Source: Desmodesmus armatus (lineage: Eukaryota > Chlorophyta > Chlorophyceae > Sphaeropleales > Scenedesmaceae). Taken from it: a stretch of DNA of 64,000 nucleotides. Of this stretch, positions 36,601 to 48,741 are shown one piece after another (the first letter of the stretch is position 1; each line of letters opens with the position of its first letter). The position numbers and the translations under genes are program-made. The notes below the pieces were generated by a model. The model was not told where the DNA came from. It ran no database searches and saw nothing but the letters and a program-made list of their open reading frames with translations. The stretch lies in the NCBI GenBank assembly GCA_007449985.2, contig VIIQ02000625.1:1-64000 (forward strand), written 5' to 3'.

Positions 36601-39600
36601 TCTGTCGTCTGTGGGTTGACAGGCTGGGGTGGCGGCACTGGGGCCGGTGCCGGTGGTGGCGCTGGTGCCGATTCTGGTGGTGGCGCTGAGGCCGGTACTG
36701 GCGCTGGGGCAGGTGCCGGTGCTGGCGCTGGGGCAGCTGCCGGTGCTGGCGCTGGGGCAGCTGCCGGGGGGTTGCCTATGCTTGGTGTTGAGAGCTGAAT
36801 GGGTGTAAGCTCCTTGATGTAATCGATGGAAGGGGGTGACAGGTCTTGCTCTTGTGCTTGCACTTGTGTAGGGGTAAGCTTGGTCTTGTAGCCGATGGTT
36901 GACTCGTCAAAGATGCAGTCCCTTGTCTCCATGACGGAGCGCTGGTCGGGAAGGTAGACGCGCCAGCCCTTGCTTTGTAGTGCGTAGCCGACCATGATGC
37001 CGTTGTGCGCTCGTGGGGCAAACTTGGAGGTGCGCTTCTCCTTGGGTATGTGGGCGTAGGCGGTGGCTCCAAATGTGCGCAAGTGCTTCAGGTCTGGTGT
37101 CTTGTTCCACATGAGCTCATAGGGGGTCTTGTTGCTTGAGCTTGTCGGCGTGCGGTTGCGCAAGTAGTTGGCGGTCACCACTGCTTCCAGCCAGAGTGAA
37201 GGGGGCAGGGAGGATTCAAGTAGCATGCTCCTTGCCTTGTCCAAGAGCGTGCGATTAAGCCGCTCTGCCTTGCCGTTCATCTGGGGGCTGTAGGGTATGG
37301 TGCCTTCATGGTCGATGCCCTTGCTCTCGAGGTAGTCGCCCAAGTCCTTGTTGAAGTACTCGGTGCCGTTGTCGGTGCGTAGGGCCTTCAGTTTGCGGTT
37401 GGTCTGTGTCTCCAGCCACTCCACTGTGCGCTTGATAGCAGAGGGAGCTTGGTCCTTGGTCTTCAGAGGGACCACCTTGCTGTAGTTTGTTGCATGGTCT
37501 ATTACTGTGAGGAAGTACTTGCTGCCGCCAACTGATGCTGTAGGCATGGGGCCACACACGTCTGATGACACAAGCTGTAGGGGCTCAGTGTACTCACTGT
37601 GGGACGGCTTGAATGGCTGCTTGGTGGACTTGCTGAGGGCACATGTAGAGCAGATGTGGGTGCCAGCCTTGGTGCAGTCCTCAGGCTTGATGTTGATGCC
37701 GGTAGCCGCCTTGTGCTTGAGGAGTGTGGCCATGCTGTTGTAGCTGGGGTGGCCTAGGCGGGAGTGCCACAACTCCGCCGTCTCCTTGGTAGCCGTGTGG
37801 TGGGCCTTGTCAGCGTAGTCAGGGCGGTAGTCAGGGTTGGTTGCACAGAAGGCTGGGACGGTAGTTGTGCCGTCAGGGTTGGTCATGGTCTGGATGACGC
37901 GTTGGTCCGTGCCGTAAAGCAGTGTGCGGGAGCCGTTGGAGACCCACACGCTGAACTGCTTGGAGGGGTCGTCCTGCTTCTTGGTCAGCTTGGCCCTGAC
38001 AGGAGGTTGGCCTTGCACTGGGGAAGGTAGTAGACGTCCTCAATGGTGGTAGTAGTGCCGTCCAAGAAGGCCAGACGAACAGAGCCCTTGAGTGAGGCCA
38101 GGGCTGGGCCGTTGCTGGTGTCAAAGGGCTTGTGACACTTGACGGGCTCAAACAGAATGCTGGGGTCAGATGTTGTGGGGTCTGAGGCTCCTGAGTCCAT
38201 AAGCCAGCCGTCGAACTTGCCGGTGGGCAGAGGGCTGAAGAGCTGGTGGTCAGGGAGCGGCTTAAACATTGACTCACTTGAGGGGGTGACCAGGGCGTAG
38301 TTGCCGGTCTTGTTGTTCCTGTAGATGGTGTAGCCGAGGTCAGGCTTACGCACGGGGTTGAAGTAGGAGCTGGGGCTGGGGTCAGAGCTGCTGCTGCCGG
38401 TGATGTAGGCACTGTTGAGCCGGTACTGCTGCTGTCGTGTGCCTTGAGCATGTAGGCACGGCCGAAGAAGGCAGGGTCGTCGTACTCCTCAGGCTGCTGC
38501 TGGGCCACCTTAGTAAAATAGTATGGGCTGTTGTTCCAGCCAAACGGCAAGCAGTTGATGCGATAAAAGCAACCAGCAACTCAAAACAAAAGTACTCCAC
38601 GGCTGAGGGATGCAGAGGCACTTGGTAAAATGCATCAGCCATATCAGCCTTGACTGCCCATGCGTTGGCAAGATCATAACGCTGCAACATGCGCAAGGTC
38701 TCAAAGCGGCACCTGTGCGCGACATTGAATTTGTGCAGTGCTTCAGGTTGACAACAAGCCGCCAGGAATCCCCCTTAGGCACACAAAAGGCGTTGGAACA
38801 GTGCAGAGGACGAGCATGCAACTGAGTCAACACCCCAAGCTTCACAAAGCGGGGAACCTCTGTGTGCAACCACCATTGCCGTTGGGATTGGGTGGACGGC
38901 AGGGGTTTTTTGTAGAAGGGGGGGGGGGGCGCCCACCACGCCACTCCACACGCACACCATGCTGCAACCACGACACAACTGTGGGGGAGGCCCCAATGGC
39001 ACGCCAATGGCTGGCACACAAACCCAAGCGCTGGGGCAAGGGTGTGTCAGGAGGGAAAGGGTGGGACGGGGTGACCACCATCGTGGGAAAAAAGAGCAGA
39101 GAAAAACAGCCACACAGCACACGACAATGTGTGCCCACCCTAGGTTGCATGCAAAAAGCCACCAGGGTGTACAGACAGGAAGCCAAAGGCTGGCACTTAC
39201 GTGGGGGCCGATACCCACTCCTGCTGCAGAGGTCCTTTGCTTAGGACCTGCCAGCTCCAGCGCTGCTGCTGGAGCCTTCATCGCGCCCGTTGCCGCCCCT
39301 GCCACGGCCACGGCCACCGCTGCTGCCGCCCCTGCTGCCGCCCTGCCCCGGCCGCTGCTGAGGGCGCTCTCTGCTGCTTTCTTGGCGAGCAGCTTGGCCT
39401 TGGCCTCACGCATGAGGCGCTGGTGCTCGCGGGTGGCCTCGTTGGTGAAGGTGTAGGTGTCACCCTCATCGAACACCTTGCTGGCAAGCAGCTTCATGCC
39501 GTCCCCGCCCTCGTGCTGGTGGCTCTCGATAATGCTGAGGCGTCCCCTGACTGCTCCTGTGAGCCACCCCTCCAGGTAGCGGAGGCCACCAAGGGGGGCT

Positions 39601-42600
39601 TGCAGCAGGGCCCTGCTGTTGGCATCGCCCTGCAGGACGCTGTCCAGCAGGCTGCTGTACCCCACGAGCCAGCTGCGCATCAGGTCCAGGATCCCCTCGT
39701 ATGTAAGGGTTGCCTGGGCCTCATACCTCAGGGACCCTGCCCCCTGCCCATTCAGCATCATGCTCTGCAGGGTTTGGCTGACTTCAAGGTTGTTGCTAGG
39801 CAGCAGGGGAACCTGGGCATGACCCTCCGCGCAGCTGCTCTACGTCTGCTGGCAGCTTCGCCAGCAGATAAGGGGGGATGGCTGCCCGGGCTGTTGCTGT
39901 AGGTTTGAGCTGCCTGACATCCGCCAGCCGCTGCGACTCTGCCACTACAGAATCTGCTCCTCCTGCTGGCTGCTGGGGAAGCAGCTGCTGCATCCGCTGC
40001 ACTGCTTCTGCGATCAAAGCCTCCCTCTGTGCATCAGTCAGTGGGGCTGACATTGTAGGAGCTGCTGCAGATCTAGCTGCTGCACGGGCTGCCCTTTGGG
40101 CTTGCTGGTCTGCTATCTGCTGTGGTGTGAAAGATGTTGTGCTCATGCACGAATGGAGTGCGAAGCAGCTCCGAGACTGGCTCTGGCACCGAAGGTGCCG
40201 GTTCGAGGTTCGATGGAGCCGGAAGTGTGTAACACTCAAACGCTACCGAGGTAGCGAGTCGCGCTGTTGTGTCAACAACAGCAAAACGTGCCTTGCCAGA
40301 AGCATGGCAGAAGCTAAGCATGCCGTTGCAGTGCGCAAGCCCATGGTTCTGCGGGGCCTGAACCTGGGTGCATCAGCTTTGCTGATTAACGCATGGTAAT
40401 ACATTAACATGCTATTTCTCAAGCAACTACGTTGCAACTGACCCAGCCACGGATGGACACAACCAGCACAGGGGGGCCCGAAAAAAAGGGCGCGCCCCCT
40501 GTTTTCGGAAAACGTCACCATTGTAGTCTTGGGTGGGGCTGCGCTGGTGACGGCATGTCAGGGTTTAGGTGTTGGGGTCGTAGCTCAAATGGTAGAGCGC
40601 CCGCTTAGCATGCGGGAGGTAGGGGGATCGATGCCCTCCGACTCCAGAGCGATCCCAGACAGCCTGGCTGCTGATGGAGCTTGCTTGTAGCCCTTATCTG
40701 CAAAGCAGTGCCACTCCCAGTGTTTTGCTGCAGCCAGTTTAGATGCCAACAATGCCAGATAGTCTGTTACACATGTAAAAGCCATCACACTGTGGTCGCC
40801 CCCACCACCCCACACACCCAACACGTGCCTGTTTTGTTTGGCCAAGGTCACAAGATGCTGTAGAAACCAGCTGTCTCTCAAGCACTCAATGTGTACAACA
40901 CACAACACCCCCCCCCCCTTCTTTTCCCTCCAGGTCATGCTGGGTGTTGACCGGCTGGACATGATCAAAGGCATTCCACAGAAGCTGCTGGCCTTTGAGA
41001 AGTTCCTGCAAGAACACGAGGAGTGGAGGGACAAGGTGCTGCTGGTGCAGGTGAGGGGGAGGTTGGGGGGACAGCTGGGAAGGGGGGGGGGGAGTGGGTT
41101 TGTGGTGATGGTAAGGGTGGGGTGGCGCGGGGCGGGGGGGGGGGGGGACAAGGTGCTGCTGGTGCAGGTGAGGGGGAGGTTGGGGGGACAGCTGGGGGGT
41201 GGGGGGGGGGGGCAGTCGGATTGTGGTGGTGGGGGGGTGGAGGGGTGCTGGGGGGGGGGGGGTGTGCAGGGACGGGGTGGGTGGTGGGGGAGGTGGGTGG
41301 AGGGGGGGGGGGGGGCAGTGGGGATGTTGTGCTAGGGGAGGTGGAAGGGGAGGTGGAAGGGGAGGGGGTGAGATCCCCAGAGTGGGAGGGATAGAATGGG
41401 GTTGAAAATGGACTTCCACAGTGTCACAGCTCTGCACTGGTGTGTCAAGTGTTCCCTACTAGTCATGTGTGCGTACCTTTCATTCCTGTGTCCCTCCCCC
41501 TCAGATCGCTGTTCCCAGCCGCACCTACGTACCTGAGTATCAGAAGTTGCGCAGCATGGTGCACGAGATCATGCACGTGGTCTCATGAGTTCCACAGCTC
41601 CACACTTGTGTCTTGGGTCTCTTCAGACCGTCTAGTCAGACCCAACACACACTGGCTGTGTCCCCACCCGCTTGCCCCCTCTCCCTACACCCTCCACCTT
41701 TTACCACCACCTTCCACCCCCCCCTTGCCCCCCCCCCCTCCACCACCACCACCACCACCACCACCACCACCACCACACCTCCCCAATCACCCTCACAGAT
41801 CGCTGTTCCCAGCCGCACCGACGTCCCCGAGTATCAGAAGCTGCGCAGCATGGTGCACGAGATCGTGGGCCGCATCAACGGCGCCTTTGGCACCCTCACC
41901 TACGTTCCCATACACCACCTGGACAGGCAGCTGTCGTTCCATGAGCTGTGCGCCCTGTACGCAATCACAGGTGGGTGGTGGTGGGTGTGTGTGGGGTGTG
42001 TTGGGGGGTTCGAGGGGGTGGAGGGGGGGGGATGAGGTGTGCGCCTTGTACGCATGGATTATCGCCGATAACTAATCGGCCCGGGGACGGGGGAGGGGGG
42101 GGGGTACGGGGTGCAAGGCAGGTTTGTGTGGGGGGCGCGGAGGGGGGGGGGGGTATGTTCCATACACCACCTGGACAGGCAGCTATTGCTTTGGAGCTGT
42201 GCGCCCTGTAAGCAATCACAGGTGGGTGGTGGTATGTACTAGGGGGGGGGCGCACGGGGAGCAGGGCAGGTGTTTTGGGGGGGGTGCATATGTCCCCATA
42301 CACACCTGGACAGGCAGTTTCACGAGCTGTGCGCACTGTACGCAATCACAGGTGGGGGGGGGGGGGCTGGGGGGTACAGGACATGCAGTTACCTTGCTAC
42401 AAAAGCTGTGCGCCCCCAACACAATCACATCTGGGCGTGGAAGGGGGGGGGAGTAACAGTTGGGGGGTTGGGGTTGAGGGTTATCATGTTGAAGCATACA
42501 GTATATTACCTTGCCGGTGAGCATCACACAACAAAGGAGGGAAGGAGGTTGTGTGATGCTCGCAGTCACTCAACAGGCCGGGTTGTGTGATGCTCACAGT

Positions 42601-45600
42601 CACTCAACAGGCCGGTTGTGTGATGCTCACAGTCACCCAGCAGGCCGGGTTGTGTGATGCTCACAGTCACTCAACAGGCCGGGTTGTGTGATGCTCACAG
42701 TCACTCAACAGGCCGGGTTGTGTGATGCTCACAGTCACCCAGCAGGCCGGGTTGTGTGATGCTCACAGTCACTCAACAGGCCGGGTTGTGTGATGCTCAC
42801 AGTCACTCAACAGGCCGGGTTGTGTGATGCTCACAGTCACCCAGCAGGCCGGGTTGTGTGATGCTCACAGTCACTCAACAGGCCGGGTTGTGTGATGCTC
42901 ACAGTCACTCAACAGGCCGGGTTGTGTGATGCTCACAGTCACCCAGCAGGCCGGGTTGTGTGATGCTCACAGTCACTCAACAGGCCCTAAACGATCCCTA
43001 CTCACACACTCATGTTCTTTGTACTGCTGCTGTGATGTTTGCTGCTGCCGTTGCTGCGTGTGTTTCTGTGTCAACTGTGTTGCCGCCTGCGCAGATGTTG
43101 CGCTGATCACGTCGCTGCGCGATGGTATGAACCTTGTGAGCTATGAGTATGTGGCTTGTCAAGCAGACAACGCAGGGGTGCTGGTGCTGTCAGAGTTTGC
43201 TGGAGCAGCACAGAGCCTGGGGGCAGGTGTGTTTGAAGGGCAAGGACGTTTCGGGGGGGGGGGGGGGGGGGGATGGGGGGGGGGGGGGGATAGAAAGAGC
43301 GGCTCTGCTTCTGGGAGATATGGGGCATATTCGGGCGGGTGCTGGTGCTGTCAGCGGTGGCAGGAGTGGCACAGCGTTTGGGAGCAGATGGGTAGGGAGG
43401 GTTGGGGAGAGGTGCAGGCAAAGGGGTGTCTTTATCCAGAGGGGGGGGGCACACAGGAAGGGGGTGGAGCACGGGGGTGCTGGTGTAACCCAGGTTACTG
43501 AGCAGAACGGGACAGGAAGGGGGTGGGGACTGGGCACGGGCCCTTGGGGGGGGGGGGGGGGGGGTGAACTGTTTATGCAGGGTCATCATTCATGGCAGGT
43601 GTATCAATGGTCAACGCATGCCGCGGAAGCCCCTCCGCCACAACCTGACGTGACAGGTGAACGTGTGGATGCACAATGCGCAAGATTGTGAAGTTGTGTT
43701 TCAGAACAACACCATCTGTGACGTGCTGTGTCTGCAGGTGCGATCCTTGTCAACCCCTGGAACATCAATGATGTTGCTGCTGCCATAGAGGATGCACTCA
43801 CCATGAGTGAGGAGGAGCGGCGGGAGCGACATCGGCAGAACTACATGCACGTGGCTACACACACTGCACAGGTGTGTGCAGGAGGGAGAGAAGGTTGACA
43901 ATGCCTCCGGCCCGGCGCGCGCGGGGCAGGGGGGCGGGAGGCAGGTGGAGGTGGGGGGCATTGGTGCAAGGGCAGCAGGACAGGCAGGAGTACAAGCACA
44001 CAGCCCAGCACAGCCTCACAGCTGAGTGCCTTTCACACAACCACAGTGGTGTTGGAGACCCTGCAACAGTTTGCAGCTGATGTCGACCAGATCAACAACA
44101 CAATCAATGAGCTGAGATTTTGACTGATGCCAGTGCCGACTCACCCACCTTAAGTTGGCATACCCCACCCCCCGCCCCTGCCTTGTTCGCATAATTTGGA
44201 ACAGACAGTAATTGAGCAACAAAGGCAGCAGGCGTGTCTTGTTTCTGGTGTCTAACACACACCGCCCTCGTTTGCAAACCTCCCCACATGTCTTTGCAGA
44301 CGTGGGCTGACACCTTCATCAGTGAGCTGAATGACACCCACATCGAGGCAGACCTGCGCCTGAGACACACACCTCCAGAGCTGGACTTGCTGGAGGTGGG
44401 TCAGGGTTTGGGGTTTTGAGGGGGGGTGCAAGGGGATAACGCCATCGCACTCAGGCACTCAGGCAGCGATACTCTGATACCCCCATACTCTGCACGGCAG
44501 AGGAGGGGGGGGGGGGGCTGAGACACACACCACCAGAGCTGGACGTGCTTGAGGGTAGCCAGGGTTTTGGGGATTGGGGGGTTGGAGGGGGGGGCAAGGG
44601 GATACTGACACGGCACTCAGGCAGCGATACTCTGATACTCTGCACGGCAGAGGGGGGAGGGGGCGGTGTGGAGCCCCGGGGGGGGGGGGGGGGGCACACA
44701 CCACCAGAGCTGGACATGCTGGAGGTGAGTCAGCATTTAGGGGCCTGGCTCACTGCAAGATTAGGGCCAGGTTTGCTGGGTTCATGGTCCCCGCAAGTTG
44801 AGGCTTGGCTATGTGAGGCTGGGGTCTCCTGCTGATCTTCACTGTTGCTAGTGTTGGTGCTTCTTGTGATTTTCCTGCTCACGGGTGGCAAGGAGCAGTT
44901 AGCGTGAGCTGGGCTTGAATGGTATAGAGGTTTGCATGTCCATGTTGCACCTCTCTTGGAAGACACATGGAGAAACTGGGATCACAAGGGCAAAAAGCGG
45001 CATACAAGGCTGCACAGTGTCATACATCTCACGCAACACATGGGTGCAGCATGATCGTGTATCTCAAGATGCATGTGTGTGCCACACACTGTGTGTGGGA
45101 TGTTTATGTGTGCAGGTGTTGCGTGGTTATGGGGCCAGCAAGCGGCGCCTGATTGTGCTGGGCTACAACGCGACACTCACAACGGCTGTTGAGGCGCCCC
45201 GGCAGCCCAAGAGGCACTTTGACCAGATCAAGGCGCTGACACGGGTCAACCCACGCATCTTCAGCTGCCTGGCGGTACGGGGAGGGGGGGGATAGTCAGC
45301 GGTGATTGGGGTTACAGACGCTGTGGGATCAGGTCAGCGTGTTTACGGTAACCCACTGCAGCGACGCAAGCAGTGTGTAGGGTGCATTGCAGGTGAATTT
45401 GCACCTAGAACAGGTTTCTGCGGGCTTGCTGCGGAACGGGGTGTTACGTGAACAGGGTGTTGTTGTCGACGTGTACATCCTTCGATGTGAACATCGAACC
45501 GCTTCCCAATGTTTTGTTTCTACGTGCTTTTTTGCTTTCCCTCCGCAGGAGCTGTGTTCGGACCCCTCCAACGAGGTGTTGATCTTCAGCGGCAGTGAGA

Positions 45601-48336
45601 TGGCTAAGCTGGAGGAGACCTTCGGGGACCTGCCGCTGTGGCTCGCAGCGGAGAATGGGGTTTACGTACGACCGCCGATCCGCCCAGAGCTGCCGCAGGT
45701 GCGAGCCGAATCGCATATTCCTTTGCGTATTGATTTGCAGAGCAATGCCGGAAAACAGCGTCAGTGATGTTGTGGATTGTTTCGACACAACAGGTTTGAA
45801 GGGGAGATGAACTGCCGCCGTGCCATGCTGCCTTCGTGCTGTCATTCCTGTTTCCCTCTATCATGGGTATCTTCACCCTTTGGACGTGCTCCCTAGCCAG
45901 CCCAAACTGCCGAAGCGAAGCATCCTGGTTCAGTCGCACTGTGCTGGTGACCCGCCATGTCACAGCACATGATGTGCTGTTGCGCATGCTAGCCTTGGAG
46001 GCACAACAACTGACTGGATATGTATGTACAGGCCCGGCTATGTAAGCTGCCTATCTGAGGATTGCCAGTTTGTGGTGCTGTGTCTGCATGCTGGACCGCC
46101 AACGTCACCACGAGCTGCTTCTGTGCTGCTGTGTGTTGCTGACATTGTCGGTGCAGGAGTGGAAGTGTCTGTTTGACACGCTACCCAAGGAGTGGATGGA
46201 GTCGGTGCAGCTGGTGCTGGACTACTTCTGCGAACGCACACCACGCAGGTAGGGTGGGCTTCTAGCATCAAGCGACCGTATGGTCGCTCTGGGATGGCCT
46301 GGGAAGGCTTACCTCCCAAGCTCACACCCTACACCCTCAACTAACTCAAACGCACACCACGCATGTAGCCTAACCTCACCATGGTGGGCTTTTCCGCGTC
46401 AAGCGGTCATATGTTTGCTCTGGCATGGCCTGGGGAGGCTCAACCCTATATTGTTTGCCCTAAACCCTAGCTGTGGGGCAGGTCAACTGGTGGTATTGCC
46501 TTCAGGAGTGGGTGGCACACTGCTCGATAAGCTGCCACTTGTTCACTGTCGGAATTGAGCCTCAGCCGAATTTCCGACTCGCAGTGAGTGGGGCCTGTGG
46601 ATGCCGCAGCAACTGGGGTCAGCTGTTTCTAAGGATTCTACGGTCAAAACACGACCTTATGCATATCCTGAGTGACCTTGTGTCTTGACTTCAAGCTTTA
46701 TCTTTTGCATACCCGGTGTTAGAGCTGTAGGTTGCAGGGTTCAGGGCCGAAGTGGTGTCTTTGCTGGTTGGCTTTTTATCCAGGCTGTAGGGTTTGGGTC
46801 ACAGCAGCATGCAGCAACATCAAGCCAGGTGATGCATGTATTGTTTGTTGCACCAGCTTACATTTGCGAACGTAATGCTGCCCTCCACTTGTTTGCATAG
46901 CTTTGTTGAGGTCCGTGACACCAGCCTGGTGTGGAACTACAAACACGCTGACGTGGAGTTTGGCAGGCTGCAAGCCAGGGATCTGCTGCAGGTGAGGAGG
47001 GATGGGGGTGGGCCACTAGTAATCAGTGTGACACAAGCATACTCCCATTGAGCCGCCAACCTGTATGTTTTCCATCAGTGCACCAGTACATTGCTATTGA
47101 ATATCGGACAGAACAGTACGGGCGGAGTCGGTGTGGTGGGCAGCTGCCCACTTTTTTTGACTGGCAGGGTTGTGTGGGATGGCGTTTGCTGGAGTCATGT
47201 GCTGCCCCTGCCTTGCATGATGTGTGCCCTTGAGAGCTCCTCTCTCTTTTTGCTGCTGAGCCTCACTGAATAAGAGCACTTCCTGCCCTGCTCATGCTGC
47301 TGTGTGCCCCCTGTACAGCACCTGTGGACTGGTCCCATCAGCAACGCCCCTGTAGAGATCATCCAGGGGGGCAGGAGTGTGGAGGTGCGGCCTGTGGGGG
47401 TCACCAAGGGCCTCGCCATGCAGCGCATACTGGGCTATATGGCAAGCATATGCGGCACACAGGTGCGGTTGAAGGCCCGAGGGGGGCGGGTCGGGGATGA
47501 ATTCGCCCCTGGGTGGGTGGGGGGGAGGGGGCAAGGATGAAGAAGGGGGGAGCAAGGGGCCCATAACCAAGGGGGTAGTGTCGCCATGCAGCGCATACTG
47601 GGACACATGGCAAGCATATGCGCCACACAGGTGTGGTGGGCGGGGCCAGGGGTGTGGGGGGAGAGGGGTCAAGTGGAATGGGAGGGGGGGGGGGCGTGCA
47701 GGGGGGGGGGGGGTCACTAAGGGCCTCGCCATGCAGCACATCCTGGGATATATGGCAAGCATATGCGGCACACAGGTGCGGTTGCGCTGGGGGGGGGGGG
47801 GTGCGTGGGGGCGGGGGCGGGGGGGGGCACATGACAGCACAATGCTGGGGTGCAGGGTGACTTGCAGGACATGTTGGCATTGTACTCTCCCAGGCAGTAT
47901 GGGAAACCCCATCATAGACAGTTGTTGCAGCGAGAAGAGTTGGGCTGTTGTGGTGTGGTGTCTTTGTCTGCGGTCTTGGCAAGTTGTACAGTGGCTGAGG
48001 CTGCTAGGAATCCAGGGGTGCATCCAATGCCCCTTAGTGGCTTTCGTAGCACATGATAACATTATCACACACTTTCATGACAAAGCAAGTAGTTGACATT
48101 AAATGGGATGCACAGCCGACACTCGCACTCACCCCTGCCCCCACAAACTCACATCACGCTGCTGCTGCTGCTGCTGCTGCTGTGTATGTCTGCTCCGCAG
48201 GCTGTCGCCTTTGACTTTGTGCTGTGCATCGGCCACCTGCTGGCGCGTGATGAGAACATGTACCTCCTGTTCGAGGGACACAAGCTGGACGGCCAAAGCA
48301 GGGCAGACCTCAAAGCAGCTTTATCACACGGCACCT

Positions 48337-48393
<57 letters not shown>

Positions 48394-48710
48394 ACAGCCA
48401 CAGCCATGGTCATAAGTCACCCCCGCCAGGGGGCCCTGGGTTGTCGCTGCATGGGCAGCTGCCATTCCCCCAGCATCACCCTATCTTGGGGGTCGACTAC
48501 AGTTCGAGCTCAAACCCACAGCAGCAGCAGCAGCAGCAGCAGCAGGGAGTTGGGCCGGACGCAGCCATTGCAGCAGCAGCGGCAGCAGCGGCGGCTGCGG
48601 TTGTTGCTGGCAGCAGTGGCCAGCAGCAGCAGCAGCAGCAGCAGGAGCTGCAGGGGCCTGACCCGCAGTTGTTCCCCCTCCATGCTATCCGCGAAGTGGA
48701 CGAAGCAGCA

Positions 48711-48741
<31 letters not shown>

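Larger units (their letters stand above)
34641..38506 (-). mobile_element. 5'-truncated Copia-type LTR retrotransposon
   Basis: Minus-strand element with a 3' LTR (34907-34646) and a pol gene, but no 5' LTR and only the end of gag. It sits inside the DIRS RT gene. GGGCC flanks both ends (34641-34645 and 38502-38506), and removing the element plus one GGGCC restores the DIRS frame exactly. Copia was therefore the later insertion. Confidence 0.85.
31406..40545 (-). mobile_element. DIRS-order retrotransposon, PAT/kangaroo-like, interrupted by Copia
   Basis: Minus-strand element within TPS1 intron 11. From its 5' side: gag-like frames (40146-39270), reverse transcriptase (39190 to 34200, split by Copia), RNase H, then a tyrosine recombinase instead of an integrase. 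That gene content defines DIRS-order elements. Split direct repeats support the PAT/kangaroo subtype: segment A (156-157 bases) at 31911-32067 and 40261-40416, segment B (about 55 bases) at 31406-31460 and 40415-40470, and short segment C at 31740-31752 and 40470-40482. The three are contiguous at one end and separated at the other. Several frames are broken, so the copy is probably inactive. The outer borders are approximate. Confidence 0.85.

Noticed and set aside
42548..42986. CRISPR array
   Set aside because: Units are contiguous near-identical 34-mers without unique spacers, inside a nuclear gene intron; it is a minisatellite.
45115..48280. Active trehalose-6-phosphate phosphatase domain in the TPS gene
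   Set aside because: The HAD nucleophile motif DxDGT reads GYNAT and the DDxxDE motif reads GHLLARDE. Plant TPS1 has the same losses, so this is the normal inactive domain rather than a new loss.
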